NCBI RefSeq assembly: GCF_020177055.1
Contig: NZ_JAIQXT010000001.1
Coordinates: 788,529 to 852,528 of the forward strand
Length of the DNA stretch: 64,000 nucleotides
Origin: Sphingomonas sp. R647
Lineage (GTDB): Bacteria; Pseudomonadota; Alphaproteobacteria; Sphingomonadales; Sphingomonadaceae
Reading direction: 5' to 3'
Shown: in pieces, positions 39,653 to 49,882 of the stretch
Position numbering within the stretch: the first letter of the stretch is position 1
Layout: every line of letters starts with the position of its first letter
The notes under the pieces: model-generated
Told to the model about the DNA's origin: nothing
The model's database searches: none
What the model saw: the letters and a program-made list of their open reading frames with translations, nothing else
Made by a program: the position numbers and the translations under genes

Positions 39653-40183
39653 ATGCTGATCCTGTTCAACAAGCCGTGGGGCGTCCTGTCGCAATTCACC
39701 GATGAAGGGAGCGGGCATCCGACGCTGGCCGGGTTCATCGACGTGCCGGGCGTGTATCCCGCCGGGCGGCTGGACCGGGACAGCGAGGGGCTGTTGCTGC
39801 TGACCGATGACGGGCGGTTGCAGGCGCGGATCGCGGACCCCAAGCACAAGGTCGCCAAGACCTATTGGGTGCAGGTCGAGGGCGAGCCGGACGAGGCAGC
39901 GCTGGCGGCGCTGCGCACAGGGGTGCGGCTGAAGGACGGGCTGACGCGGCCGGCGCTGGCCGAGCGGATCGATCCGCCGGCGATCTGGCCGCGCGACCCG
40001 CCGGTGAGGTTCCGCAAGAGCGTGCCGGATTGCTGGATCGCGGTGACGATCACCGAAGGGCGCAACCGGCAGGTGCGGCGGATGACGGCGGCGGTCGGGC
40101 ATCCGACGTTGCGGCTGGTGCGCTGGCGGGTGGGCGACTGGACGCTGGACGACGTCGCGCCGGGGACGTGGCGGAGCGTTTAG
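39653..40183 (+). CDS. rluE: 23S rRNA pseudouridine synthase, RluE-type
   Basis: A 176-residue single-domain pseudouridine synthase of the RsuA/RluB/E/F group. The catalytic Asp41 is in [17 protein letters not shown]; the conserved [20 protein letters not shown] and [13 protein letters not shown] complete the family pattern. There is no N-terminal S4 domain, consistent with RluE, which modifies a single uridine in 23S rRNA. The exact target position is inferred from family only. Confidence 0.88.
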   Translation: MLILFNKPWGVLSQFTDEGSGHPTLAGFIDVPGVYPAGRLDRDSEGLLLLTDDGRLQARIADPKHKVAKTYWVQVEGEPDEAALAALRTGVRLKDGLTRPALAERIDPPAIWPRDPPVRFRKSVPDCWIAVTITEGRNRQVRRMTAAVGHPTLRLVRWRVGDWTLDDVAPGTWRSV

Positions 40184-40191
40184 CGGTTGCA

Positions 40192-40210
40192 AATGCGAAT
40201 GCCTCGCATT
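40192..40210. promoter_or_regulatory. Putative Fur box of the PepSY/TonB-receptor operon
   Basis: A perfect inverted repeat AATGCGA-ATGCC-TCGCATT of 19 nt, with the geometry of alphaproteobacterial Fur boxes (AATGAGAATGATTCTCATT style). It lies 66 nt upstream of the PepSY gene start and immediately after rluE, so it would place the three-gene operon at 40276-43765 under iron control. Confidence 0.65.
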
Positions 40211-40275
40211 GACGGGCGCGGCGAAGCGGGTTAGGCGCGCGGCGTAACGTTGTTTGCCGAGGAAAGCCGCACACC

Positions 40276-41424
40276 GTGTCCCGCTCGACGATCAAGGCCT
40301 GGTTCCTGATCCACAAATGGTCGAGCATCGTGTGCACCGGATTCCTGCTGATGCTGTGCGTCACCGGGCTGCCACTGATTTTCCATGACGAGGTCGAGGC
40401 GCTGACCGAGCATGACGCGGCGGCGGCGATGCAGGGTATGCCGTCGGCGCAGGGCGGCGTTCCGCTCGACACGCTGATCGCCAAGGCGGTGGCCGAGGGT
40501 GGCGGCGGGGTGCCGCTGTTCGTCGGGTTCAGCGCAGACAATCCGATCCTGACTGTGACCACGGGTCCGACGCCTGACGCGCCGGGATCGCAGATGCGGC
40601 TGTTCTCCTATGACCGCACCACCGGCGCGAGCGCGGGCGAGATCAAGGAGGAAGGCGTGATGCACTTCCTGCTCCAGTTGCACACCGACATGTTCCTGGG
40701 GCTTCCGGGGATGTTGTTCCTCGGCGTGATGGGCGGGCTGTTCGTGCTCGCGATCATTTCCGGCGTGGTGCTCTACGTCCCGTTCATGCGCCGCCTGCGC
40801 TTTGGCACGCTGCGCAAGACGCGGAGCAAGCGGGTGCGGCGGCTCGATACGCATAACCTGCTCGGCGTAGTGACGCTGGGCTGGGCGCTGGTGGTCGGGT
40901 TGACCGGCGTGATCAACGCCTTTGCCGATCCGCTGACCGACAGCTGGCGCGAGGGTGAGCTCAAGGCCATGGTCGCAGCACATGGCGGCGACCGGCCGCT
41001 GGCCCCCGCCGCCTATGGATCGGTCGACAAGGCGATGGCGGCGGCGCAGGCGGCGCTGCCCGGCGTGTCGCCGCAGTTCATCGGCTTTCCCGGTGGCGCA
41101 TGGAGCAGCGGGCGGCATTATGCGATCTTCTTTCAGGGCGACACGCCGCTGACCAGCCATGTGCTGACCCCCGCGCTGGTGGATGCCGAAACCGGCGCAC
41201 TGACCGACACCGCGGCAATGCCCGCGGTCAATCAGGCGCTGATGCTGTCCAAGCCGCTGCACTTTGGCGATTATGGCGGGATCGCGCTCAAGATCCTGTG
41301 GGCGATCCTGACGCTGGCGACGATCTGGGTGCTGTGGAGCGGCCTGCAGCTGTGGCTGGGCAAGGGCGCGCGCGGGACCGAGCGGGCGGTGGACGAGATC
41401 GTCCATGCCGGGGCGGCGTCGTGA
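40276..41424 (+). CDS. PepSY-associated membrane protein
   Basis: A 382-residue protein starting at a GTG with GAGGAAAG upstream. Four hydrophobic segments are seen: STIKAWFLIHKWSSIVCTGFLLMLCVTG near the N-terminus, GMLFLGVMGGLFVLAIISGVVLYV, LGVVTLGWALVVGLTGVI, and a C-terminal ILWAILTLATIWVLWSGLQL, with PepSY-like periplasmic loops. Family members are putative ferric-siderophore reductases in the inner membrane. It sits directly upstream of a TonB siderophore receptor and behind a Fur-box-like palindrome, supporting an iron-uptake role. Confidence 0.85.
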   Translation: MSRSTIKAWFLIHKWSSIVCTGFLLMLCVTGLPLIFHDEVEALTEHDAAAAMQGMPSAQGGVPLDTLIAKAVAEGGGGVPLFVGFSADNPILTVTTGPTPDAPGSQMRLFSYDRTTGASAGEIKEEGVMHFLLQLHTDMFLGLPGMLFLGVMGGLFVLAIISGVVLYVPFMRRLRFGTLRKTRSKRVRRLDTHNLLGVVTLGWALVVGLTGVINAFADPLTDSWREGELKAMVAAHGGDRPLAPAAYGSVDKAMAAAQAALPGVSPQFIGFPGGAWSSGRHYAIFFQGDTPLTSHVLTPALVDAETGALTDTAAMPAVNQALMLSKPLHFGDYGGIALKILWAILTLATIWVLWSGLQLWLGKGARGTERAVDEIVHAGAAS

Positions 41425-41612
41425 ACGCGTCGCGCCGCATCGGGCCGCAGCGCGCGGGCAACGTGCTCGCCATGCCCGCATTGCTGCTGGTTGCGAGCCT
41501 GACCGGCCTGATCCTCGGCCTCACCGGTGACGGGTGGCGCGATGTTGCCGCGTCGCTGTTGCTCGCCCTGCCCGTCCTGATTTTCCTGCGCAGCTGGCTG
41601 CGCCGTTCCTGA
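41421..41612 (+). CDS. Small membrane protein, 63 aa
   Basis: The GTG start overlaps the PepSY stop (GTGA), so translation is probably coupled. The product is MNASRRIGPQRAGNVLAMPA followed by two hydrophobic helices (LLLVASLTGLILGLTG and VAASLLLALPVLIFL) and a basic end (RSWLRRS). It lies inside the iron-uptake operon and may partner the PepSY protein. No family is recognised. Confidence 0.65.
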   Translation: MNASRRIGPQRAGNVLAMPALLLVASLTGLILGLTGDGWRDVAASLLLALPVLIFLRSWLRRS

Positions 41613-41638
41613 ACTCAACTAGACAATTGGATAGACAA

Positions 41639-43765
41639 ATGAAGCGCCTGATCCTTGCCACCGTTTCGCTCGCGGCGATCGCCACCCCTGCCCTGGCGCA
41701 GGATGACGAGGTCGTCATTCAGGCACAGCGTGAGAATGCCAGCGCGGTGACCGGCGAAGGCGATCTGGGCGCGCTGGGCACCAAGAAGGCGGAGGACGTG
41801 CCGTTTGTCGTCCGCTCCTACAATGAGGCGCTGATCCTCAACCAGCAGCCGCTGACGCTGGGCGCGCTGCTGGAAAATGATCCGACGATCCGCACCACCT
41901 ATGGCTTTGGCAATGCGTCGGAGCAGTTCGTGATCCGCGGCTTTCAGCTGTTCGGCGACGATGTTGGCCTGAACGGCCTGTACGGCATCGCGCCGCGCCA
42001 GCTGATCGCGCCCGAGCTGTTCGAGAGCGTGCAGGTGCTGAACGGTGCCTCGGCATTCCTCAACGGCGCGGCACCGGGTGGGTCGGGCGTCGGCGGGAGC
42101 GTCAATCTGCAGCTCAAGCGCGCCGGGCGTGACCTGACGCGCGCGACCGCCAGCTATACCGGCGACCAGCATTTCGGCGGCAGCTTTGACGTTGCGCGCC
42201 GCTTTGGCGACGGGGCGTTCGGGGTGCGCGTGAATGGCGCGTTTCGCAGCGGCGAAGTTTCGGTCGATGGCGAGTTCCGCCGCACCACCGTGCTGGGTGC
42301 AGCGTTCGACTGGCGCGGCGAGCGGGTGCGCGCGTCGCTGGACCTGGGCTATCAGCGGGTCGAGGTCGACGGGCTGCGGCCGAAGGTGACGGTCGGCACG
42401 GCGGTGGTCCCGCGCGTGCCGGAAGCCGACACCAACTACGCCCAGCCCTGGACCTATACCGACATGCGCGATGTGTTCGGCGTTGCGCGGATCGAATATG
42501 ATCTGGCCGATGATGCGTTCTTCTATGTCTCCGCCGGCGCGCGCGACGGCATGGAAGATGGCATTTATGGCGGCATCACGATCCTGGACGCGGCGACGGG
42601 CGCAGCGAACGGCAACGCGCTGTACGTCCCGCGCACCGACAATAACGAAGCGATCGAGACCGGCATTCGCATCACGATCGGCGGGCCGGTCACGCATGAG
42701 TTGAATTTCGGCGGCAGCATGGCGTGGCAGGTCAACCGCAACGCGTTCGACTTCCTCTACGGCCCGGGCTTTGCCGGCTTTGCGACCAACCTCTACAATC
42801 CGACGCTGGCGGCGATTCCGGCGTCGGCATTTGTCGGCGGCGATCTGGACAATCCATTTCCGATCAGCCGCACCCGTTTGTGGAGCATGTTCCTGTCGGA
42901 CACGGTCGGGCTGTTCGAAGACCGCCTGCTGGTAACCGCCGGCGCGCGGCTCCAGTCGATCCGGGTCAAGAGCTACAACGCCTATAATGGCGGATTGCTC
43001 GACACGGTATATGAGGAGCGCGCAGTGACCCCGGTTATCGGCGTGGTGGCGAAGCCCGCCGAGGGCGTATCGCTGTTCGTCAACCGGATCGAGGCGTTGC
43101 AGCAGGGACCGACCGCGCCAATCGACCCGGCACTGCTCAACCCCGGCGAAGTGTTCGCGCCGATCAAATCGGTCCAATATGAAGTCGGCGGCAAGGTGCG
43201 CGTGGGCGGAATCGATGCCAGCCTGTCGCTGTTCCAGATCGAGCTGCCGAGCGCCTATGCGGTGCCGAGCGGGACGGCGGGGCGGCAGGTCTATGGCCTG
43301 TTCGGCAAGCAGCGCAATCGCGGGATCGAGCTGAGCTTTGCCGGGCAGGTGGTTGACGGACTGCGGCTGATCGGCGGCGGCAGCGTGGTGGACGCCAAGC
43401 TGCGCGAGACACTGGGCGGCGCGAATGAGGGTAACCGCGCGCAGGGCGTTCCGGAATACACCGCCAACCTCGGCGCCGAATGGGATATGGGCTTTGTCCC
43501 CGGCCTGACGCTGACCGGGCGCGTGGTGCATACCGGGCCGCAGGCGGTGAATATCGCCAACACGCTGGAGCTGGACGACTGGACCCGCGTCGATCTGGGT
43601 GCGCGCTATGTGTTTGCGGCGGGCGACAAGCCGCTGACGTTGCGGGTGGGCGTCGATAACGTCGCCAATGCGCGCTATTGGGCGTCGGCGTTCGATGCAT
43701 TCGGACAAGCGCTGTTGCAGGGCGCGCCGCGGACGGTGCGGGCGTCGTTGTCGGTGGATTTCTGA
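41639..43765 (+). CDS. TonB-dependent siderophore receptor
   Basis: A 708-residue outer-membrane receptor; the start at 41639 yields MKRLILATVSLAAIATPALAQ, a clean signal peptide (an upstream in-frame ATG at 41534 lies inside the preceding gene). The plug domain contains FVVRSYNEALILNQQP, LLENDPTIRTTYGFGNASEQFVIRGF and GSGVGGSVNLQLKRA, and the C-terminal barrel ends VRASLSVDF with terminal Phe. FhuA/FepA-like spacing suggests ferric siderophore uptake. It is the last gene of the operon behind the Fur-like box; the siderophore is unknown. Confidence 0.9.
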   Translation: MKRLILATVSLAAIATPALAQDDEVVIQAQRENASAVTGEGDLGALGTKKAEDVPFVVRSYNEALILNQQPLTLGALLENDPTIRTTYGFGNASEQFVIRGFQLFGDDVGLNGLYGIAPRQLIAPELFESVQVLNGASAFLNGAAPGGSGVGGSVNLQLKRAGRDLTRATASYTGDQHFGGSFDVARRFGDGAFGVRVNGAFRSGEVSVDGEFRRTTVLGAAFDWRGERVRASLDLGYQRVEVDGLRPKVTVGTAVVPRVPEADTNYAQPWTYTDMRDVFGVARIEYDLADDAFFYVSAGARDGMEDGIYGGITILDAATGAANGNALYVPRTDNNEAIETGIRITIGGPVTHELNFGGSMAWQVNRNAFDFLYGPGFAGFATNLYNPTLAAIPASAFVGGDLDNPFPISRTRLWSMFLSDTVGLFEDRLLVTAGARLQSIRVKSYNAYNGGLLDTVYEERAVTPVIGVVAKPAEGVSLFVNRIEALQQGPTAPIDPALLNPGEVFAPIKSVQYEVGGKVRVGGIDASLSLFQIELPSAYAVPSGTAGRQVYGLFGKQRNRGIELSFAGQVVDGLRLIGGGSVVDAKLRETLGGANEGNRAQGVPEYTANLGAEWDMGFVPGLTLTGRVVHTGPQAVNIANTLELDDWTRVDLGARYVFAAGDKPLTLRVGVDNVANARYWASAFDAFGQALLQGAPRTVRASLSVDF

Positions 43766-43771
43766 CCTTCT

Positions 43772-43902
43772 AGTCCTCCCCCGCAAGGGGGAGGTGTCAG
43801 CGCAGCTGACGGAGGGGGCGGAAGCGACTGGCCGAGGCTCAAAGGCACAGCCGTCCTCCCCCTCCGTCGCCTTCGGCGCCACCTCCCCCTGGCGGGGGAG
43901 GA
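43772..43902. repeat. Dispersed inverted-repeat element
   Basis: TCCTCCCCCGCAAGGGGGAGG at the left, itself a hairpin, is mirrored by CACCTCCCCCTGGCGGGGGAGGA at the right, with GCTGACGGAGGGGG and CCCCCTCCGTCGCC as inner arms. The whole about 130-nt element is one large imperfect palindrome. It lies between convergent genes. Confidence 0.75.
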
Positions 43903-43909
43903 TTATGCG

Positions 43910-44338
43910 TTACTTCTCCTGCCCGGGCGCCCGCAGTTCCGCCTCAACCTCGATCGTCTTGCCGTTGGCGAAGGCCAGGCGCAGCGGGATTTTGCCGCCG
44001 GCGCGGACTTCCGGCGAGATGTCGTAGAGCATGACGTGCTTGCCACCCGGTTCGAACTTGACCGTCGATCCGGCGGGAATCGCGACATCCTTGAGCGGCG
44101 ACATCGTCATCATGCCGCCTTCATGCTTCATTTCGTGCAGCTCGGTCCGCACCGCTGCCGGAGACGACACGCCGAGCAGGCTGGTGGCGTCTGCCCCGCC
44201 CTTTACGGTGAAATAGGCCGCGCCAGGACGGCTCGACACTGCGGGCAGGCGGACCCAGGCGTCATCCACGCCAAGCTGTGCCTGTTCGCATCCGGCGAGC
44301 GTCACCGCCGCCATCACCGCCACCACCAAAGACCGCAT
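43910..44338 (-). CDS. PCu(A)C copper chaperone
   Basis: A 142-residue protein; the start at 44338 with GGAGGAG upstream gives MRSLVVAVMAAVTLAGCEQA, a lipoprotein-type signal ending at Cys17. The copper site of the family is visible as His and Met ligands: ELHEMKHEGGMMTM and GGKHVMLYDI. Members carry Cu(I) to the CuA site of cytochrome oxidase in the periplasm. No cytochrome oxidase gene is nearby. It is convergent with the siderophore receptor across the repeat element. Confidence 0.9.
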   Translation of the reverse strand: MRSLVVAVMAAVTLAGCEQAQLGVDDAWVRLPAVSSRPGAAYFTVKGGADATSLLGVSSPAAVRTELHEMKHEGGMMTMSPLKDVAIPAGSTVKFEPGGKHVMLYDISPEVRAGGKIPLRLAFANGKTIEVEAELRAPGQEK

Positions 44339-44397
44339 CTTCGAAACTCCTCCTCCCGATTCGGGAACCTTCGGCAAATTCCTAGGTGCGCCATGAC

Positions 44398-44425
44398 CTT
44401 GCGACAAGGCGCGGCACGCCTATAT
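44398..44425 (+). promoter_or_regulatory. Putative heat-shock (sigma-32) promoter of dnaK
   Basis: CTTG at 44398-44401, a 17-nt spacer, then CCTATAT at 44419-44425; this matches the alphaproteobacterial RpoH consensus (CTTG, 17-18 nt, CYTATNT). It lies about 90 nt upstream of dnaK on the correct strand. Confidence 0.5.
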
Positions 44426-44514
44426 CCCGCTTTGTGAAGGCCGCGTTGCCGCTTTAGGGGCGCGGTAACGCACTGGATTAACTAGATTTAGCAGACGGGG
44501 GCCTTAGAGGACTC

Positions 44515-46419
<1,905 letters not shown>

Positions 46420-46427
46420 TTTATGCT

Positions 46428-46467
46428 CCCCCCCGCCCCTTTCACTCCCAAGGAAAGGCGGCGGGGG
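46428..46467 (+). terminator. Hairpin between dnaK and dnaJ
   Basis: CCCCCCGCCCCTTTC (46429-46443) faces GAAAGGCGGCGGGGG (46453-46467) with a short loop and no strong T run. It probably attenuates read-through or protects the dnaK message rather than fully terminating it. Confidence 0.45.
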
Positions 46468-46487
46468 TTCGGGCGGGGGCCGAGTGA

Positions 46488-47594
46488 ATGACCACCCAGA
46501 CTGACTATTACGAACTGCTCGGCATTTCGCGCGATGCGGACGATGCGACGATCAAGTCGGCGTTCCGCAAGCTCGCGATCCAGTGCCACCCCGACAAGCA
46601 TGGCGGGTGCAAGGAGCAGGAAGCCAAGTTCAAGGCGATCAACGAAGCCTATGACTGCCTGAAGGACCCGCAGAAGCGCGCGGCCTATGACCGGTTCGGT
46701 CATGCCGGGCCGCAGGGCGGTGGCGGCGGGCAGGGTTTCGACGGCTTTGCCGATATCTTCGAATCCATGTTCGGCGAGTTCATGGGCGGACGCGGCGGTG
46801 GCGGACAGCGCCAGGCGCGCGGCGCCGACCTGCGCTACGACATGGAAATCAGCCTGGAAGACGCCTTCAACGGCAAGGCGACCGACATCACCATCGACGT
46901 GTCCGGCCCGTGCGAGCCGTGCGGCGGCACCGGTGCGTCGCCCGGCACGATGGCCAAGCGCTGCACCACCTGTGCAGGTCACGGCAAGGTGCGCGCGCAG
47001 CAGGGCTTTTTCGTGGTCGAGCGGACCTGTCCATCGTGCCACGGCGCGGGGCAGACGATCGCCGATCCGTGCCGCAATTGCCGGGGCGAGGGCCGCGTCG
47101 ACAAGACGGTGAAGCTGGCGGTCAACATCCCGCCGGGCGTCGACGAAGGCACGCGCATCCGCATGGCGGGTCAGGGCGAAGCGGGCGCGCGCGGTGCCCC
47201 TCCGGGCGACCTATACATCTTTCTGCACGTCAAACCGCACGCGCTGTTCGAGCGTGAGGGCACGACCTTGTTCGCGCGCGCACCGATCAGCTTCACCACG
47301 GCAGCGCTGGGCGGCGAGATCGAGATTCCCGGCCCGGACGGCGAAGTGCACAAGATCCACCTCCACCCCGGCACCCAGAGCGGACGCGAAGTGCGCCAGC
47401 GCGGTGCGGGCATGCCGGTGCTTCAAGGGCGCGGCCGCGGCGATCTGGTCGTGCGGATCGAGGTCGAGATCCCGACCAAGCTGTCGGGTGAGCAGCGCGC
47501 GCTGCTGGAGCAGTTCCGCGCGCTGGAGACCGGCGAGGAATGCCCGATTTCGACCGGGTTCTTCGACAAGCTGAAGAAGGCGGTGGGGGGCTGA
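46488..47594 (+). CDS. dnaJ: Chaperone protein DnaJ
   Basis: A 368-residue class I J-protein. The J domain has HPD at 34-36 (CHPDKHGG), followed by a Gly-rich stretch (GHAGPQGGGGGQGFDGF) and four CxxCxGxG zinc-binding repeats (CEPCGGTG, CTTCAGHG, CPSCHGAG, CRNCRGEG). The C-terminal peptide-binding domains contain VNIPPGVDEGTRIRMAGQGEAG and VRQRGAGMPVL. It stimulates DnaK ATPase and delivers clients; the gene starts 69 nt behind dnaK. Confidence 0.98.
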   Translation: MTTQTDYYELLGISRDADDATIKSAFRKLAIQCHPDKHGGCKEQEAKFKAINEAYDCLKDPQKRAAYDRFGHAGPQGGGGGQGFDGFADIFESMFGEFMGGRGGGGQRQARGADLRYDMEISLEDAFNGKATDITIDVSGPCEPCGGTGASPGTMAKRCTTCAGHGKVRAQQGFFVVERTCPSCHGAGQTIADPCRNCRGEGRVDKTVKLAVNIPPGVDEGTRIRMAGQGEAGARGAPPGDLYIFLHVKPHALFEREGTTLFARAPISFTTAALGGEIEIPGPDGEVHKIHLHPGTQSGREVRQRGAGMPVLQGRGRGDLVVRIEVEIPTKLSGEQRALLEQFRALETGEECPISTGFFDKLKKAVGG

Positions 47595-47598
47595 TCGG

Positions 47599-48132
47599 GT
47601 GGCAGGCCAGCACTTGACCGAAGTGATCATGCTGGCCGGGAAGGCAATCCGGGGAACACTGGATTTTCGGGGACGGTCGACGCGCTTGGAGGTAATGGCC
47701 TTCTGGCTTGCACTGATGTTTGTCGGCGTTCCGCTAACCTTGGTGTTAGCGTCACTCGGCGATGGGTCTAGGCTTGCCGCCACAATTCTGGGCTATGCTC
47801 TAGGTCTTCCTTTTGCGGCTCTGTTCGTGCGCAGGCTTCACGATTTGGATCGGAGCGGATGGGGGTCTTTGGCGGTCGTTCCGGTGCTGTTGGTCAATGG
47901 TTACCAGTCCGTGCGTGCCAGTTTGGATGCCGCACCGTCCACCCTCCCATGGTGGGGGTCGCTCACGATGTTGGCGCTGATGGCAATCGTCTTTATGTTC
48001 GTGATTGCCCCCGGCACCGAAGGTCCCAACCGCTTCGGTCCCGACCCGCGCAGTTCAATAGACCCCAAACAGCTTCGCGCTCGCGACCAGCAGGACGAGG
48101 CCGAGGGCGCGCAGGATCCACTTCTGAGGTAG
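47599..48132 (+). CDS. DUF805 membrane protein
   Basis: A 177-residue protein (GTG start at 47599; ATG at 47629 is an alternative). Family hallmarks are TLDFRGRSTRLEVMAFW, then membrane helices, RRLHDLDRSGWGSL, further helices, and a polar G.EGPNRFGPDPR tail. DUF805 members are inner-membrane proteins of unknown function. The 3' end overlaps the convergent permease gene by 78 nt, so the last residues (after about FGPDPR) may be extra. Confidence 0.8.
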   Translation: MAGQHLTEVIMLAGKAIRGTLDFRGRSTRLEVMAFWLALMFVGVPLTLVLASLGDGSRLAATILGYALGLPFAALFVRRLHDLDRSGWGSLAVVPVLLVNGYQSVRASLDAAPSTLPWWGSLTMLALMAIVFMFVIAPGTEGPNRFGPDPRSSIDPKQLRARDQQDEAEGAQDPLLR

Positions 48133-48798
48133 CTTGATGCCGAGCGTGGTGCCGATCAGGCCGCCCGCGAGGACCGCGACTGCGTAGAGCGGGAGTTCGG
48201 GGGGCAGGCTGCCGACCGAGGCGAGATTGCCAGCGAGGCCCGCAGCGGAATTGGCGAGGATGAAGACCGCCACGACGCCCGAGGCGGGCTTGGGTGCGGA
48301 CCAGGCGAGGAACAGCAGCAGCGGCGAGAGGAAGATGCCGCCGCCGGTGCCGGTCAGCCCGGCGAGCAGGCCGAGGCCGATCCCGGCGAGGACGGCGAGC
48401 CACAGCGGCGGATCGTGCCATTCGCGCTCGGCCTTCAATTCGCGCGGCCACAGCATCCGCGCAGCGGAGAAGAGCAGGACCGCGCCCATTGCCGGGCGGT
48501 ATATCTCCGGGGGCACGTGGATCATCCCGCCGACGAACGCGGCCGGAATGGCGCCGACGAGGAACGGCCACAGCGTGCGCCAGCGAAACAGTCCCGCGCG
48601 GGCGTAGCGGATCGATCCCAAGGTCGCGACGATCAGGTTGAGAACCAGTGCGGTCGGCCGCATCGTCGCTACCGGTACGCTGAACAGCGCCATCAGCGCG
48701 ATATAGGACGACGCGCCGCCATGTCCGACGGTGGAGTAGAGCAGGGCGCCGAGGAACATGCAGGCGGCGAGCGCGAGGTGGAGGGAGTCGAACGGCAT
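48055..48798 (-). CDS. TSUP-family permease (TauE/SafE-like)
   Basis: A 247-residue membrane protein with eight hydrophobic stretches. The first repeat shows HLALAACMFLGALLYSTVGHGGAS and the second GIGLGLLAGLTGTGGGIFLSPLLL, the two characteristic glycine-rich halves of the sulfite exporter TauE/SafE family. The family moves sulfur-containing anions or other small organic acids; the substrate is unknown here. It converges on the DUF805 gene with overlapping 3' ends. Confidence 0.88.
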   Translation of the reverse strand: MPFDSLHLALAACMFLGALLYSTVGHGGASSYIALMALFSVPVATMRPTALVLNLIVATLGSIRYARAGLFRWRTLWPFLVGAIPAAFVGGMIHVPPEIYRPAMGAVLLFSAARMLWPRELKAEREWHDPPLWLAVLAGIGLGLLAGLTGTGGGIFLSPLLLFLAWSAPKPASGVVAVFILANSAAGLAGNLASVGSLPPELPLYAVAVLAGGLIGTTLGIKLPQKWILRALGLVLLVASAKLFGVY

Positions 48799-48845
48799 TG
48801 GGCTTAGGGGTAGCGTCCGGCTGGTCTGCGTCCAGTCCGTTTGTT

Positions 48846-48951
48846 GTCACCGCGGACTTGTTCCGGGGTCCACCCGGCGGCGGGGCGCGAAGCAAGAGGC
48901 GATAGCGTCGGACGTGAGGCGGAGTAGATCCCGGCACAGGGCCGGGGTGAC
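48846..48951. repeat. Dispersed palindromic element (REP-like)
   Basis: GTCACCGCGGACTTGTTCC at the left is mirrored, imperfectly, by CCCGGCACAGGGCCGGGGTG at the right; it ends in GTCAC/GTGAC arms. Similar in kind to the element at 17034-17120. Confidence 0.6.
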
Positions 48952-49028
48952 GATGATGTTGGGGGAGGTAGTGCTGAGGGTTGGGAGAGGGGTTGTCCTC
49001 TCAGGCCATTAGCTGGTGGGAACGCGCC

Positions 49029-49066
49029 CCTCTCCCCGGCCCTCTCCCCGGGAGCGGAGAGAGGGA
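49029..49066. repeat. Inverted repeat of CCCTCTCCCC type
   Basis: CCCCTCTCCCCGGCCCTCT is followed by CCCCGGGAGCGGAGAGAGGG, forming a short GC-rich hairpin. Similar C/T-rich hairpins occur widely in alphaproteobacterial intergenic regions. Confidence 0.5.
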
Positions 49067-49103
49067 GAAGACGAGCGGAACCCCGCGCGTGCCATTACCC
49101 CAA

Positions 49104-49135
49104 ACCCAAAAGAGGGCCGGCGTTTCCGCCAGCCC
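49104..49135 (-). terminator. Rho-independent terminator on the minus strand
   Basis: On the minus strand GGGCTGGCG (49135-49127), loop GAAA, CGCCGGCCC (49122-49114), then TCTTTTGGGTTTGG. A textbook hairpin and tail with no protein gene directly in front of it, which points to an RNA transcript starting further upstream (higher coordinates). Confidence 0.75.
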
Positions 49136-49800
49136 CCCGGTGTCGCCGTCCGCTCGCTTGCCCATCCGGGAGACGGGCGCGCCGCGGTGGCGGCAGGCGG
49201 TGTTCCACTAACCGGCAAGGGACGTGGAACCCCGCGTTCCAACGGTCGCTAGGCGTCCGCTGGCCGGTCACCGGGACGGGGGCGGTTCCGAAGAGCCGCG
49301 TTCCCGCCTCGATGTCCTTGCGATCCCTTCCTGCCTTGCGGCGCTCCGGCATCGCGGTCCGGTCATCGATCGACACGATCCCCGAAGGGTCGTTTCATTC
49401 GATCACCTCGCGTCGGTCCTGTTGCCCGAAGGCGTTCAGTTCCGTCGCGGCTGTGGCTGCATCCTCCCGGCCGTGCCCGAAGGCGCCGCCGCTCCGCTGC
49501 AACCCGCTCCACCCGGTCCGAAGACGGGCTTTGCGTCCATGGCTTCCGGTCCGGCCCGTTGCCCGAAGACACCAGCCCCTGCCCTTCCGCCTGTCACCCC
49601 CGGCACGAGGCCAAGGATGCCATTGGACGCCTGTCCGTTCCGTTCGCGCAAAGCCGATGCGAACATCGCCTTCACGGTTTCCCGGGGTGGCGTCCCCGTC
49701 CCGTTCCATGCGGTTTCCCGAAGGCACCTGCATGGTTCAGGCCGTGACAAACATCTGATTTCGCTTTGGTTTCCCGCCGCGTCCGCATCTGCCTGCCCCA
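49111..49800 (-). ncRNA. Candidate structured non-coding RNA rich in UUCG hairpins
   Basis: Seven CTTCGG motifs lie on the minus strand between 49288 and 49724, each able to cap a stem with a UUCG tetraloop, for example CCTTCGGG at 49717-49724 enclosed by CCATGC...GCATGG. Additional palindromes follow (GGAACCCCGCGTTCC at about 49224). The region ends at the terminator 49104-49135. No reading frame shows protein-like features. The 5' end is not defined. Confidence 0.4.
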
Positions 49801-49882
49801 TGATGCTGTCACGATTTGCGAGTCGGACGAAGTGCCGATCGTCCGTTACGACCTGTGGATAGCGTGAATCACGGGAAGAGAA

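Larger units (their letters stand above)
48799..49882. other. Gene-free region with repeats and a candidate structured RNA
   Basis: About 1 kb without a convincing protein gene: frames open on both strands give Pro/Arg/Ser-rich translations without family resemblance. It holds a REP-like palindrome (48846-48951), a C/T-rich inverted repeat (49029-49066), a strong minus-strand terminator (49104-49135), and upstream of that terminator on the minus strand a region with seven CTTCGG motifs. Confidence 0.6.

Noticed and set aside
49224..49862. A 212-codon plus-strand ORF in the gene-free region
   Set aside because: Pro/Arg/Ser-rich translation with no motif, no Shine-Dalgarno and equally long frames on the other strand; better explained by structured RNA or repeats.
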